This document shows positions 12,955 to 25,861 of a stretch of DNA of 64,000 nt, piece by piece. Origin of the DNA: Allodiplogaster sudhausi (taxonomy: Eukaryota; Nematoda; Chromadorea; Rhabditida; Diplogasteridae); assembly GCA_945643635.1 (NCBI GenBank), contig CALZFC010000009.1, positions 6,566,501-6,630,500 on the forward strand, read 5' to 3'. The first letter of the stretch is position 1. Every line of letters starts with the position of its first letter. The position numbers and the translations under genes were made by a program. The notes beneath the pieces are model-generated. The model worked only from the letters and a program-made list of their open reading frames with translations, ran no database searches and was not told the DNA's origin.

Positions 12955-15900
12955 CTATGAACGTTGCGATGCTCTGGAGGGCGGGCACTCGGTGTTGCCG
13001 GGCGTGCATTCTGGAACGACGGAAGAATCAGCGCCTCGACGGCAGCAGAGCAGGCCGCTGTCTTGGCGCAAGGCAGCCGCCACTGCTTCCGCTTCCTCGC
13101 GCCGTGCGGCCTCACGGCGAGAGAGCGCACGGTCCCACGAAGTGTCCAGCTCGTCGAAGTAGGTCTGAGTGTGGAATGAGGCAGCTATTGTCTGGCAACT
13201 CGGTTAAATGAGCCATAAAATCCGTCTTTAATTCTTGCCTTTTTGTCTGACAAAGGCGCGAGAGAATGTCATTTATGAATTGTCAGGAAAATTCAAATAC
13301 ATTCATCTTTTTTAAGTTTCGTGCTCCAATATGCAATCAGATAGCGCTCATTAGATTTCTTTTTTCTGGTAACGAATTGTTTAATTTTTTTAAATAAATA
13401 GATTGTTCGTAGTAATTGAAAGATGAGGAAAGAGAAAGAAAAGTAATGAGAACGTAGGAGTGGAAGAGAGCGATAGGGAGCCAGAGAGAGAGAGAGAGAG
13501 AGAAAGGGGGAGAGAGAGAGAGAAAAAGAAAAGGAATGAGAACGTATAAGTGGAAGAGAGCGATAGGGAGCCAGAGAGAGAGAGAGAGAGAGAAAGGGGG
13601 AGAGAGAGAGAGAGAGAGAAAAAGAGGACTAACAATTCGCTCGCGGCTGCGAGGCACGCATGCGACCACTCTGTGCAGCTTCTGCCTTCGTTGCAGCCGA
13701 CCACGCCGCATGAGCAGCAGCAGAATGAGCGGCGAGAAAGCGCAGTAGTACGGCATCAGCTGAATTTGAAAAAAAAACTATATTTTTTTTCTTAATATCT
13801 ACATAAATTTTCGTTGGCCGCCTTCTTGCAGAAAAAAAATTGTAGCAAAACAAAAGACACGAGTGTTTATAATGCGGAAATTAAGGCTGTTAGTGTTTTT
13901 CATCCAAATAGACTCTAAATTATATTATCCTCTAACATTGCAAGCAGCAGCCACCGTGATGAAGGTCGCGTCTGTCATGGTCGGCCGAAGATTCAGACTG
14001 ATCAGGATTGAGACTAAAGTACCATATCTTAGAAGAGGATAGAGAAAGGGAGTGAGATACATATGAAAAGAATGGGACCGAGAGAGTGACAAGGAACATG
14101 GCATAAACAGAGAGAAACAGAGAGAGAAACATCAAGAGTAACTCACGTATCTGTGCAATGTACATCATGACATGGAAGACGGCGCACGGCAGAAATTCCT
14201 CGATTGCGTACACGTTCTGCTGGTAGTGAAACTTGCGCTTCAGATCAAAGTCCGTGCTGGCGGAGCTTAAGAATACAAATTGTTTCCTTATTTAATTAAA
14301 AAAACTTTCATTGATGGAAGCATCGAGTGCAGTATAACTTCATCACCAAAAAAAAAAAAAAAGAAATTAAAGAAATACTACCAACATTTTGCACATCTTC
14401 CTATTGTAGCGAAGTAGCAGTAGGTCAGATATCAAATTGATGATGTCCAGGACGAAGAGGAAAGAGAGATTGAAATTGTACGTATCCTAAATGGAAAGGT
14501 GTTGAACAGATTTGCATAGTGTGTATTATATTTTTTTTTTCAGCGACTTGGTACCTTTGATTTCGCCGTTCCACCGCTACAGTATGGCACGTAGCCGGGG
14601 TAGTTCTCTCTGCCGTACGTGTAGACATTGATGCAGATGCCGTAGGCATACTAGACAATAGCATATAAATGTATAGTTTGTTCTCTGTCGTCTCCGAGTC
14701 CTACTTTTCAACGTCAATGAAGCCATGATTGGAGTGGCAAGTGGGTCTTTGATCACTGACTGAGATCGCGATGAGCAGCCGACCGAGCACGAGACCCTTC
14801 CGCTTGTCGTGAACAAACGTGTTGTACGCACGCTGAATTGTTATGGACAGGTGCGCCCAAACCAGTCCTGAAATTCGCTTCTTTTTATTTTATTTATTAG
14901 GCGATAAGCTCATCCTTGAATGGCAGCATCTCTTCGCCTGCTCACATGGCTTGGAAGCAAAGAAGAGTAGGCAAATCAGGTGAACATACAGATTTGTTTG
15001 TCATGTATTAATTTGTATGTGTATGTACATATCCATATCATGTTTGTATGCATGTATTTAACTATATTCTACCTCACTGCAGATTACTTCAACACTAGCG
15101 CAGCGACAACCCTTACACATAATTTAATATCAACAAATGCAGGTAGTAGTCGAACAAATGTTTCCTCGACTATTCTCATAAACATGGCACCTGTCGCGCG
15201 AACAGCTATGTGTCTCGCAAGTCGAGGCACAACTTGGTTTTCATCTGTTCCAAGAGGAAATGAGTGTTTCAAGAATCATTGTTGGCATTTTATTAGGAAC
15301 AAATTCCAACGCCTTTGAGCTCTTTTCACCTGCCCGTTTTTGCGCTAACAAAATGACGAAAAGGACTATAAATAAAGTAATTCTAACGATAAGATAAATC
15401 AACCACCGATAAATAAAATAAATAGTCAGATATGTTTAAAAAAAAAGAAGAAATTAAGAAATAAGAGAGCTTAAATAAGAGAATGGAATACCAGAGAGCG
15501 GAACGCTGGATGCGATTCGGAGTGTGAAGCAGAGGACGCAGCTGACGCGAGCTTCGCAGGGTGTCGACGCAAACACGCGAACGACGGTGAGCAGAGCCTC
15601 AAAATAGTGCAGTCTTCGGGAGATTGGAGAACGAAATTTTTGAGCTTCTGATTATTCATCCAAATCGGTTCAGTTTTATCCTCATACTGCTTATATGTAC
15701 TTATGACTCATGATGACACCAGCATCTGTTGTTGCTCTGTTGCCTTTACCTATTGTTTCGATGGAAGCATTTCGGATCTCGTGGGAGAAAAGAAAGTACA
15801 TGCATATATACTATGAATTTAACATACATATAACCCCTTTCAGAGCAGTCCAAAAATCTCACGCTATGCAGAGAACATTGGCTAGTAGTAATATGAACAA

Positions 15901-16393
15901 AAGAGTTGTACCTGTAGCAGAAACATGAAAACAGCCTCAATCAAGACGAATCCATAAAGTGCGAGTAATAGCTCCTGAAGTGACAAAACAAAAGATTAAA
16001 GATTTCCCGATTAGGCGTTCCCATGACTTTTGTCCAAAGGTCTATGTTTTGAAAGAAAATTTTTCGCCATCAATGATTAAAATAGACTGTATAAATTGAT
16101 ATTTCGGCGTACCTTGAAAACTCGATCAAAGATGGAGCGAAGCAGAAATTTCCACAAAAGGTAGGAGACGAGCACGATAGAGGTCAAGGATAAGGTGATC
16201 TAGAAATGACCTCTGATTTGTTGGAAAGCCAAGATAATAAAATCTTCAGTAATAAAAGTAGAAAAACAACTTATTTCATAGCTATTTGTTAATCGCAAAC
16301 AAGGGAACAGGCCTGCATATATTGCATGAGATGCAGAGGAGTATTCTCGCCGTAGTCGACGGCTTCTTGGCAGTTCTCATCTGGCGTACTCAT
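12955..16393 (-). CDS. SRA/SRAB-like nematode serpentine chemoreceptor
   Basis: Eleven exons in order: 16313-16393, 16113-16199, 15912-15974, 15492-15597, 14761-14867, 14555-14650, 14386-14486, 14147-14265, 13937-13971, 13634-13759 and 12955-13164 (stop TAG). They total 1131 nt with all phases matching, giving 376 residues. The start MSTPDENCQEAV leads into TM1 (SLTSIVLVSYLLWKFLL), followed by the IF..VFK turn and TM2. Next come a PC...C...R block around TM3, ending in SITIQRAYNTF at the place where the family has ER..AT, then TM4, and TM5 (LSFLFVLDIINLISDLLLL). The family pattern F.YQQN appears as KFHYQQNVYAIEEFL before TM6, and TM7 reads LMPYYCAFSPLILLLLM. The cytoplasmic tail opens with YFDELDTSW, a motif I associate with this superfamily, and is then Arg/Glu-rich and unusually long (about 69 residues). 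These receptors detect chemicals in ciliated sensory neurons. Intron 1 needs a GC donor (CAG|GCCTGT). Confidence 0.85.
13444..13627. repeat. Two-copy 90-bp tandem repeat with GA arrays
   Basis: Two units start with AATGAGAACGTA at 13445 and 13535, period 90. Each consists of a unique core followed by (GA)n and a GGGGG break. The repeat lies in the last intron of the chemoreceptor gene, pyrimidine-rich on its sense strand. Confidence 0.9.
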
Positions 16394-18081
16394 GGAGACT
16401 ATTCGTCCGGAATACCTAATGTCCCAAGATTACTTAATTCTTTTGCTTTGTTTTTCAACTCAATATGCGCACACAAATTCACGTATTTTATATTCTTTTT
16501 TCCACATTATTTGATACTGGCGGCCCATTCTGATCTAAAGCGCGATGTAGCGGTGAAAATTGTATCATCACGGAAGGATAGAAGACAAGAAAAAGTGGTT
16601 GCAGACAGATTTAATGTTGATGTAGAGAATGGACCAGAAGACTTACGCCAGTGGAGTATTTTCACAAGATGTCAACATTTTCCCACGATATGCGGCTACA
16701 ATATAAAAACAGAGGCAGACCTTACCTAGTGAGAATAACGCAAATCTTAAGTTTAGATTGAAATGAGACACTCTATGAATGATGGAATTGACGAATTTCC
16801 GGTAGATAAAGAACGCGTCTCTTAGACTGTTGACAGCATGTTTCGGCGAACTCACTTCAGCTGTTGTTGTAGGCATATGGTATGTATGTTGACGAAAAGA
16901 CGCTAATGTGGTAAAGTTGATTTCCTAATTTAATTGCACTCCTTTCTGTGTCTATGGCCTTGTTCGCATACGCAAGCTCCTAAGCTAACCGGAAGCGAAA
17001 AGCTCATTTTCTATGTAACGCTCAATTGGACTCGATCTGAAGGAACCTTTGAGAGAAAAAGAGAAAAAGGGCGTTTAGATAGCATGAATTGTCTCGTTTC
17101 GTGGTAAGTCTAAAAGTACACCTATGAGATCTGGGCAACGCCCTTCGCTTTGAGCCTTCCTCGAATGGATCCCTGATTATGTCTCTTGCAAGCAGAGATG
17201 GACTCTGCAATTGGCGAGTCTTTCTTTCTGATGCGCTGATTCGTATAATTTTCGCATAATTTTTTATTCGTGTAACGAACGAAAGGTGAATGTGAAATAA
17301 AGGGAAGAAAAATTGGCATGCTCAATGTCTGTCAGGAAAACGAAATAGTGAAACATGGGTAATTGTAACTGCAAGCAACCAGCTGTGCGCTTAATTAAAG
17401 TGTTCAGACTTTCAACAAATATTAGGAAGTACACGTTAATAGCAGTAACTTGGCATATGGAGAAGGGGCGCAGGGGGGGGGGGGAGGGCATGAACCATGC
17501 CGGAAAAGAAAAAAATGTTCAGAACATAAGAAACTATTATAACTTTGGGGAGTCCGCAAATTAAATAAACTTGGCAAATCCGTAAGGGTAGGTGAAAGGG
17601 AATCGGTTGGTGTACAAGGGGATAGAATGTATAACGTCTGGGAAACACACGACAAGACGAAAATATCCAATGTCACAAAGCTTGGCAAAATAGTGAGGCC
17701 ATCGATGCAATAGACAGGTTGTGTAGTAAAGAAATGTAATACAATTATATTCGGGTAATTATATTTGATGTGTATCAACGTAATACAAGATTATGTATAT
17801 GAGAGAGAAATTAAAACGTTGCAAAATTTGAAATTCAGAAATTTTTTAGCGCGCACAATCTATTCTTTAAACTATGCTCTGGAAGAGTAACGGACTTGAT
17901 GACACGAAAGCATGAAAGTTTCAAGCAATCTTAAAATATATTTCCAGTTGTAAAAATAATTAAAACCACTTCAACCAGTTGCAATCTAATATGCTTAATG
18001 ACTGAGCAAGGGCGGGGGCGGGCGGGAATAATATATAAGAATACAAGGAGTGTAAGAGCAGGTGGAAAGGAGAGAAAGGAG

Positions 18082-18132
<51 letters not shown>

Positions 18133-18156
18133 TGAGAGAGCATTCCTGCGACGCTC
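16394..18156. other. Intergenic region between two minus-strand genes
   Basis: This is the promoter side of the chemoreceptor gene and the 3' side of the zinc-finger gene. It carries a run of 12 G at 17473-17484 and the GA array at 18083-18124. A plus-strand frame around 16541 reads RDVAVKIV, reminiscent of a kinase VAVK strand, but I see no glycine loop or catalytic motifs around it. No gene is supported. Confidence 0.5.
18083..18124. repeat. (GA)n microsatellite
   Basis: A pure GA run just downstream of the stop codon of the minus-strand zinc-finger gene. It would be (CT)n in the 3' UTR if transcription extends through it. Confidence 0.95.
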
Positions 18157-21100
18157 TCACTCGCTGACAAGGTTGTTTCCGGTGGTGAATCTCGATTCGA
18201 GAATCTCCTGCCACTCGCGCATCTCCGCCACCGCCTCTCCTTCTCCGCCCTCTTCATCGAAGTCCTCTTCCTCCTCTTCGTCATCCAACTAAACAAACAA
18301 AGTTAGAGAGAAAGAGAGTTCTTAAGTGTCATTCCGGCATACTTTGCCAGACATTACGTCTTCTCATTACTTCTCAATGCAGCTTTACACGTCAAGTTCC
18401 TCTCTCAAGTACTCTCATCCCTAGCATTACAAGTGTCCACCTACGTAAGGAGCCTTCTCTTTCTCACTGCCTCACAACTAAAATATATGTAAATAATAAA
18501 GAAAAGTGAGAATAGACTTCGTCAGAGTCGTCATCTTCCGAGTACTCGATCTCCTCTCCTTCGTCATCTTCTTCCTGCTCTTCGTCATCGCCCTCTTCTT
18601 TATAATCACTGAAAACCACGAGTGTGCCCGCCTCGTCGTCCTGCTTGGCCTGGTCCTTGAATGAGTCTGGAAGTGGCTCTGGAGAAGCCTCGCCCCTCTC
18701 TCTCCGTTCGCGTCTCTTCCTCTCTCGATACTGCCGCACGTCCTCGGCCACATCGTATCTCAAGATAATTCGAGATAATGCAAATTACAATATATATAGG
18801 TTATAGCATTCTAAATAGCCACAAACAGTTACACTTCGCTTCGACATTAGGGAGGATATTCTCCACAAAAATGATAGCTTGAAAAGAAAGCAAGGAAAAC
18901 AATGGCTGACTTCTCGTCGAACGCCTCTGCCTCGACATCCTCGGGCAGGGGATTCTCTTGCGGAAGAAGTTTCTGAAAAGCAATGCATTGCTTATGGCTA
19001 CTAAAACAATAGTCCGAACAATTGACTCATTATTTATCCAATGATTTAAAGATGAAAAGAGTTTTTTTTATCTCATATGGTAAAAAAAATAACATTTCTG
19101 GCCCGAGGCCGTCCGCGACAATGTGGCTTCTCGAACTTGACCGGGATCTGGTGGAACTGTAATAAAAGGGAGAGAATAAATCATTTGAATATCGATCGAA
19201 TAAGAGTAGACTTGTGTCAATAGCACTTGTAAGCGAGCTCCTGCAAGATCAAAACAAACCGTAGTCCGATGGCTTCTGAGATGAGCGTACTGCTTGTAAG
19301 CTCGACCGCATATCTTGCAACCAAAGATGCGGCCGTTAAAGTCCTTGTGATCCCTCGACAAATGCTCCGACAAGCAATGCTTTCCCTATAAAAATGGTTG
19401 CTTTATTACTTTATTTTTTTAACACTGTCGATAATTTACTTCTTAAGGAAGTGCCCGATTGAAAAATTTCTTAATTTATCTTCCCATACGCCCTTTAGGC
19501 AAAAAAATCTATTGGAGATGTGAACAGAATGTCCCGTTTTGGAGAATTAATGGCTTAATTTATGATTTGCAAAGTATGTGGTAATAGACACTCCTGTGCA
19601 ATTTTCTGCTTTTGCCAGACCTGATAGAAAGCATCGCAAATCGGGCACTTGACGCCGTAATCACGCTTCGATATCTGGTCCTTTCCATACTGCGACATTC
19701 CTCCGTGCACCTTTAAATATAACGGTTCTCTTAATCCATTTAGCATCTTCTTATAAATTTATTTCCGCATTGATTGACTGGAATGTTCATCTGAATATAA
19801 AGAACAGTATTTCAGCAATACTTGTAAACCCAGTATTCATCAATTACGAAAAATACAGTCTCGCACTTAAGGCTATGTAAAAATTTTTTTTAGGATAAAC
19901 AGAAAAATTGTCTGTCGTTTAGAATATTCCACTGTTTCGTATTCTTGACGATAGAAAACTATTTTTTATCGTTAGGAATGACAAACAGCGGAATAAAATG
20001 TTTTGGGAAGCTGATATCGTCTTATATGACTAATGAGTGAACTGACGATATTCTGATGAGATCGAAGTCCTTCCCACTTTTTGAAGCGTCTTTCGCACAT
20101 GTCGCAGTCAAACTTGTGAGTTGAAGACGGCTTCTTGGGTCCATGCTGGAAAATACAGCAAGCATTTATCATGATTTGGAAGATTTTCTTGCCATTTTAA
20201 TATGAACAATACATGGACGAGTGTGTATAAAATGATATAGTAGAAGTGAATAAGCGCACCGAAAACGTTAAATGTTTAACAAACCGCTGATCGCCGGTGT
20301 CCCTTCATGCCGAGCCACGACTTGTACGGCACCAGGCAGACATCACACTAAAATTCGACATACTGCCCAAAGACGTTTGCAACTAAGTAAAACAGCTTCT
20401 ATTTCCAATCTGAAGTTTTTTTTAATAACTCCCAATTTCTGGTACGGTTCACAGACACCGCAACGACGCAAAAGAAAGGCACCTTAAAAGGCGTAATGTC
20501 CGAGTCCTTGTGTGCGCTCATGAAGTGCGCAGAGAGTGAGCGATTCGAATCGAACATCTCCGGACAAAGGGGACAGGAGCGGTTTGCCGGCCGCGGAGGA
20601 CGCATCGCGCGCACTTCGGGAAGGATTCCACCGTGGCACTGGAATCAGAAGATGGAACTGGAGGAGCTGACTGATCCGCCATTCTAGAATCTCGCACAAG
20701 TACTCTACGTACTTGACCAAATCAATAATAATAAGTAGGCTAATCATAAGTAGGCTCAATCATTCTAAACATTGTAGAATCAGCCTTACTCTTATTATTG
20801 TGATACCTTAATTAATAATTCCATTTCCCATGGTAAACCTGTGTCTGATGCGTACACAGCCCCATGTGGCTCGTGAAGGAGAGCGTGCAGAGAGTGCACG
20901 AGAATTCCGCGTTCTTCGCGTGCTAAAATAAAGCGAACGACATTCACGAATTCGAGCAGGCTAAGATAGATAACCTTCTTGCGATGATTCCGCATGATGT
21001 CCGCTGTTCGGAAACGCATGTCGCAGAGGTCGCACTTGAAGTGTTTAATCGTCGTGCCCTGAAGAGAACATTTACTGGATTAATGCACTAAAAAAGGCAG

Positions 21101-24100
21101 GTAAGTAAGAATAAATATCATAGTTCCGTTCGAATATGAAAGAGAGAGAGAGAGTGCCTTGTGCTCTATGGTGATGTGGTTGGATAGACGGTAGTAGCCC
21201 TTGAATTGTAGGTTGCAGATGGGGCAGGTCTCGACGGGGCCAGTTGTATGCGGAGAGATTCCGCTCGATACCGTGCCAATTCCGTGGCGCTGAAGTGTGC
21301 GTGAACTTAATAAAATTAATCAGAGAATATGCCACCGCTACCACTCGCTATACAGAAATAAATCTAATATTTTAATTTAAATAAACCATTCTCATGTGCT
21401 TCTTGAGCGGGTCGTACGTCCTGTACTTCCGTTCACACAAATCGCAGCTAAAGAACGGACCCTCGTGCTCCTGAATGGAATCGGCGTCGTTTCCTTCAGT
21501 CATTGCTATTGGAAAGGTTAAACTCTTGTTTTTCAAACGACATGAAAGCAAATGGATCGAATGAAGCTAAATTCTCAGCAGAATAATTTGCGTGAGAAAA
21601 AAGAAGTCAAAGGACTACAATACTGAATCTAGTCTTCAATATTTCTCGAAAACCTTGTGCTCCCGTTTGATGTGCTTCGAAAGAGCGCTCTTTCCGACGA
21701 AGATCGACGAGCAAACGGAACATCGCTCGCCAAGTCCATTCTCCACCAATCGATACATCTAGAAAATGTTGTGTCGAGTAGTTATTTAGTATACAGTTTT
21801 TCTCCTAGACTTAAGTATATGGTAATATTGTACGCAAAAGGATACGGTATCTGCAGTCTGCCCACCTTTCCGTCCACCTTCTGCATCCTCATCTTCGGCG
21901 TCGAAGTGTCCTTCTCCTTGCGCATTCCGTGCGCTCTGTAAGAATGTGTTGAGCGGCCCTGAAAAAGGGCAGAATATTTTTCTTTAAGTTTTCTCTTCTT
22001 TTTAAATAGAGTCGAATCGCATCCTATCATAAATTTAACTTTAAAAATAGCACGAATAATAATCATGAATATTTCCACAACGATGACAATGTTTAGAACG
22101 GGTGAAAGGGGAGAGTAACCTGGTTCGTCTTGAACGTCTTCTCACAATGACAGCATGCAAACTCGCCGCCCATCTCCTCATCTTCCGGCGATGTCTGTGA
22201 GAAAGAAGGGCACAGGTTTATAACACATTTCAAACCGAATCATCAACTTTCATCATTGCTAACACATATGTTAGGGATCTTGCTATGAACCTTGATTCGC
22301 ATTCGCTTGACCTGCTCGACCGCTTCGCTTCTCGACATCAGATTCCGCCGCAAACTTGGTGCCTCCCACTCTTCATTCGTGTCGGCGAATCTGGAATCAT
22401 TACTTCCCTTTTTCCGCTCACTCCTACAAATAAAGCCAATCTTTTTTAATACTAGAACTGAAGATTTTGAGCTGTTCTGCAACTACCCCTCCCAAAATTA
22501 ACGTAATACATAGAAGCTATCCGTCATGATATGGTACCGGAATTAAACGAAAGCAATTCGATGTCACACTAATTCCATGTTCGGTTAATACGGTTTATAA
22601 TGCGAGGAAAATTCAAAGATATTGAAACTACCTCGCAGGGCGGCGAATGGCGCGGCCTCGCGGAGCAACAGAATCAGGCGTATCATTCGAGTTGCCCGGA
22701 CTCGCAGAGCTCTCGGTTGTGCTGCTTTAAAAGTGACAAGTAAAAGAGAAGGTATATAAGGGAATATAATAGATATTGCAAAGTTGTCTGGAGATAAATT
22801 ACTAGAAAAAAAGCAATTGGCGTAAAAATTATAAAGGCAATGTTTATTATGTGTCCATAATAAACATTGTCGTAATCATAATACTCCCTTGCATACCTCG
22901 CTGACGTATGCTGGGAATCCTCGTGGTAGTCATCAGGAACTTCTTCCTTGACCACGTTCGCGTTCGTGAAGAGGCAAGCGGGTGGTGGGGGCGGGGTGGC
23001 ATCATGAGATCCACCCGCACTACAATACAACTCCTCTCGAATTAAATGATCTATTGGAGATGAAATAGGAATCTGGGGAAGATGAAGCAGGTACCCTTCT
23101 GTAGGCGAAAGTCTGGCCTTGACCTTGGCGGCAGAATCGGCACGTTCGGCGGGGACGACTTGAATTCGGCATTCTTCTAAAGTATGGCAGTTATTGCAAG
23201 AATCAAGCGAATGAAGGGAAGATGAGTCAAACCCGGCAGGCTCTCAGATGGCACTGCTGATGCCGTGAGCGGGACTCCAGGGGGCTCGGACAGATCAGAT
23301 GCCCCCATGGAGCCAGCCGGCTGAGCACTCGAGCCAATGCCGCTGTCGTCACTCTCATCACCGCGTCGAGCCCTTAATCTCATCACATCAATATCATCTG
23401 AAAATGATTTACCACTAAGCGCATAAATGGTCCTTCTCATTCCCTTCAGGTGCTACAAAACGATATTATGCCACAACAAGTTCGTGGAGTACACCTGGGA
23501 ACCCTTCCAATTTCTCTGTAGATTAGGAAACCACAACAAACTAGAATGTCATAAACATACCCAGCAGTTTCCACGTCGTCCATAGGAACAGAACCTCCGT
23601 GAGAAATGTTTCCGCTTTCTATAAAAAGTATTACATTCCAAAGCATCTAAAAAAAATACACTGAAAGTGCTCGTATTCAAACCGTTGCTGTGTTGTTCAT
23701 ACGAATCGGGCTCCTCTTCCTTGACAAAACTGGAGCAGCCAGAAAATGCCGATTGACGAGAACGGCCTTGATTCCCTTGAAGAATAAGCAAGAATGTACA
23801 CTCATCTTAAAAATCAGGAAGAAAAAGTTCGATTAAATAACGCTGATGGTGAGAACAAACCGATGGCGCCGTCAACAGATCCATTCTTTCCTCCAATGTA
23901 CTGCTCGGTATAGCTGGGCAGCGAACCCACCAAGCATGAATTTGCGGAGGCGATGTCTATATAAATGTAGTTACATTTCTAGCAAGTATGAGGTTATATT
24001 CATAGAAAATCTATTTACATTCAAGTAACTATGAGGATATACGCATAGTAAATCTAGTTATATTCATAGTAATACCATAGTTTTTGCGAAACACTTATTT

Positions 24101-24514
24101 AACTTTTCCGGAAAATAAGGGAAAATGTTGGAAAGGAATGGCGAAATGACCTTCGAGGAACTGGAAGAGGCTCTCGGTGAAGTCGGCAAGACGAGCGAAC
24201 TCCTTCGAGGCGCGGCGGAGGCGGCGAGTAGCGTTGCCGGACGTGTTTCTCGCGCGCTTTACCGCCATCGACAACGAGGCAAGACTACGCTTAAAAGGAC
24301 TACATAATAAATATTACGAATTGTCAAGGAAAAATAAAGTTGCTTTCATGCGAACAATTATGAGAGTTAATCAGCATGAACAACGACGAACATCACCCGT
24401 GACCAGCGTGGTGAGGTTGTCGAGGAGCGCGTTTAACGCTGGCGCCACGAAGATGGGCATCTTGGAGGCCGAAAAGAGGCTGAGACTGGCGCCCGCGCCA
24501 AGCGGCGCAGCCAT
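18157..24514 (-). CDS. Eleven-finger C2H2 zinc-finger protein with acidic C terminus
   Basis: The ATG is at 24514-24512 and the stop TGA ends at 18157. About 26 exons give roughly 920 residues. Early exons are 24404-24514, 24151-24289 and 23861-23956 (MAAPLGAGASLSLF, then RRLRRASKEFARLADF, then GSLPSYTEQYIGG). The N-terminal half is low-complexity and Ser/Pro-rich, with two related VKEE motifs (FVKEEEPDSYEQHSN and VVKEEVPDDYHED). Eleven C2H2 fingers of the C-x2-C-x12-H-x3-4-H type lie between about 22195 and 19095: CCHCEKTF, CSVCSSIF, CDLCERKY, CPICNLQF, CDLCDMRF, CTLCTLSF, CPLCPEMF, CDVCLVPY, CDMCERRF, CPICDAFY and CKICGRAY. An RGRPRAR patch follows, then an Asp/Glu-rich tail ending REWQEILESRFTTGNNLVSE. 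It is probably a nuclear nucleic-acid-binding regulator; I recognise no named ortholog. The phase junction entering the exon near 23380 needs a weak GAG acceptor, and the intron after finger 4 needs a GC donor at 21157. Confidence 0.85.
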
Positions 24515-24926
24515 TCTGTGATGAACCCACTCACTTTCAGCGGCTATCTTGCCTCAACTAAGGTTGTCTCGACAACTGGCAACCATGCAAGAGAGCGAGT
24601 GGCAAACGAATAGATATATGCTAATAAAAGAGTTGAGAGAAACGAGAGTATCGACAAGTCACGCAAGCGAGAGTGCGAATGTGGCGCGGAGGAATATTTC
24701 AATTCCACTTATTCATCCATACGAATGTTACCGTATACTTCATATCTTGGCATTATAATCTTTCGGAAGTTTTTTCTAAATGTTCTTACTTCTCAATTGT
24801 ATTCCCAACTTGTGAATCACCTCGAAGAGACATGATAACATGATCTCGTAATATGGTGAGATTTTAGGCTTAGATTGGATAAGAAATTTAGATCCGATTT
24901 CAGAAATTAATCAGAGAATCATTAGC

Positions 24927-24960
<34 letters not shown>

Positions 24961-25238
24961 GATACTCCTGCTTCGATACCTGGCACGACTGTCTTATTTT
25001 GAAACATGGTTAAATTTATGTTTGGCTAAGCAAGATTCTAAATGTTCTGTAAATGTTCACACTTTATATTTTAAGAAGTTGAGAGGAAATGCATGATTCT
25101 TGACTATCTTGTTGTACTTGTGCTTCTAGGGGATATGTAAAGTTGACGAGAGTACAATACGCCAGACGGAACAAAAGAATGTGTCTTTCTTGAGACGACA
25201 CCGGTTTTCCGCGGGTTGACTTATGAAAGAGATGCGTA

Positions 25239-25246
25239 CCCATCTC

Positions 25247-25291
<45 letters not shown>

Positions 25292-25382
25292 GTCTGTCTC
25301 TCTCTTTCTCTTTCTCTCTCTCTTTCTGTCTCTCTCTTTCTCTTTCTCTCTCTCTCTCTCTTTCTCTTCTTCTCTCTCTCCT
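25239..25382. repeat. Long compound CT array
   Basis: About 144 bases of CT with CTGT and CTTT interruptions. It generates long Ser/Leu-rich and Arg/Glu-rich shadow frames on the two strands. A second array of the same kind lies at about 25823-25918. Confidence 0.95.
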
Positions 25383-25566
25383 GGTTTTCTGCTCGTAAGT
25401 ATTGTGTGAATCTTCGATCGGATACGCTGCTCTTCTCAGCGGTCTGTTGTTTGAGGGAGATGACATTTGACGCCACGACGGCGCTTTTAGCGAAATTTTA
25501 AATTTAACAGATCGTCGACTCCGCTTCCTCGGCCGTGTCCACTCTCGCCCCAGTGAAAGAGTGGTC

Positions 25567-25613
<47 letters not shown>

Positions 25614-25830
25614 AGAGAGATGGATGAAGAGAATTAGAGCAGCAGAGACAAAGAACTACAGACGGGCGTTGCATATCGGTACTACACTTGATTGCGGAGA
25701 AAGAAGGGACAATGTGGACCACAGATGAAAGCGTGGAAGGAGGAGGTGCAGAATACAACCAGTGGTCATACAAACCTACCGACTCGCCCGCCGGCTGATC
25801 CATCATTCACACGAAATCTCTTTCTCTCTT

Positions 25831-25861
<31 letters not shown>

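Noticed and set aside
15084..15272. Possible extra exon of the chemoreceptor gene (minus strand)
   Set aside because: Joining it in the required phase creates a TGA at the next junction, whereas splicing 15492 directly to 14867 gives a continuous TM3 region. Its AT-rich codon use also differs from the other exons.
16541..16561. RDVAVKIV, similar to the VAIK strand of protein kinases
   Set aside because: A single short match. There is no upstream glycine-rich loop and no downstream HRD or DFG motif, and the surrounding frame is AT-rich.
20278..20300. GC donor at the end of zinc finger 8
   Set aside because: A GT donor four codon positions along (GCG|GTTTGT) keeps the phase and the H-x4-H spacing, so no GC donor is needed there.
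24125..24521. Plus-strand frames that look protein-like (Glu/Ala-rich)
   Set aside because: They are the reverse strand of exons 1 and 2 of the zinc-finger gene, which join in phase with the downstream exons on the minus strand.
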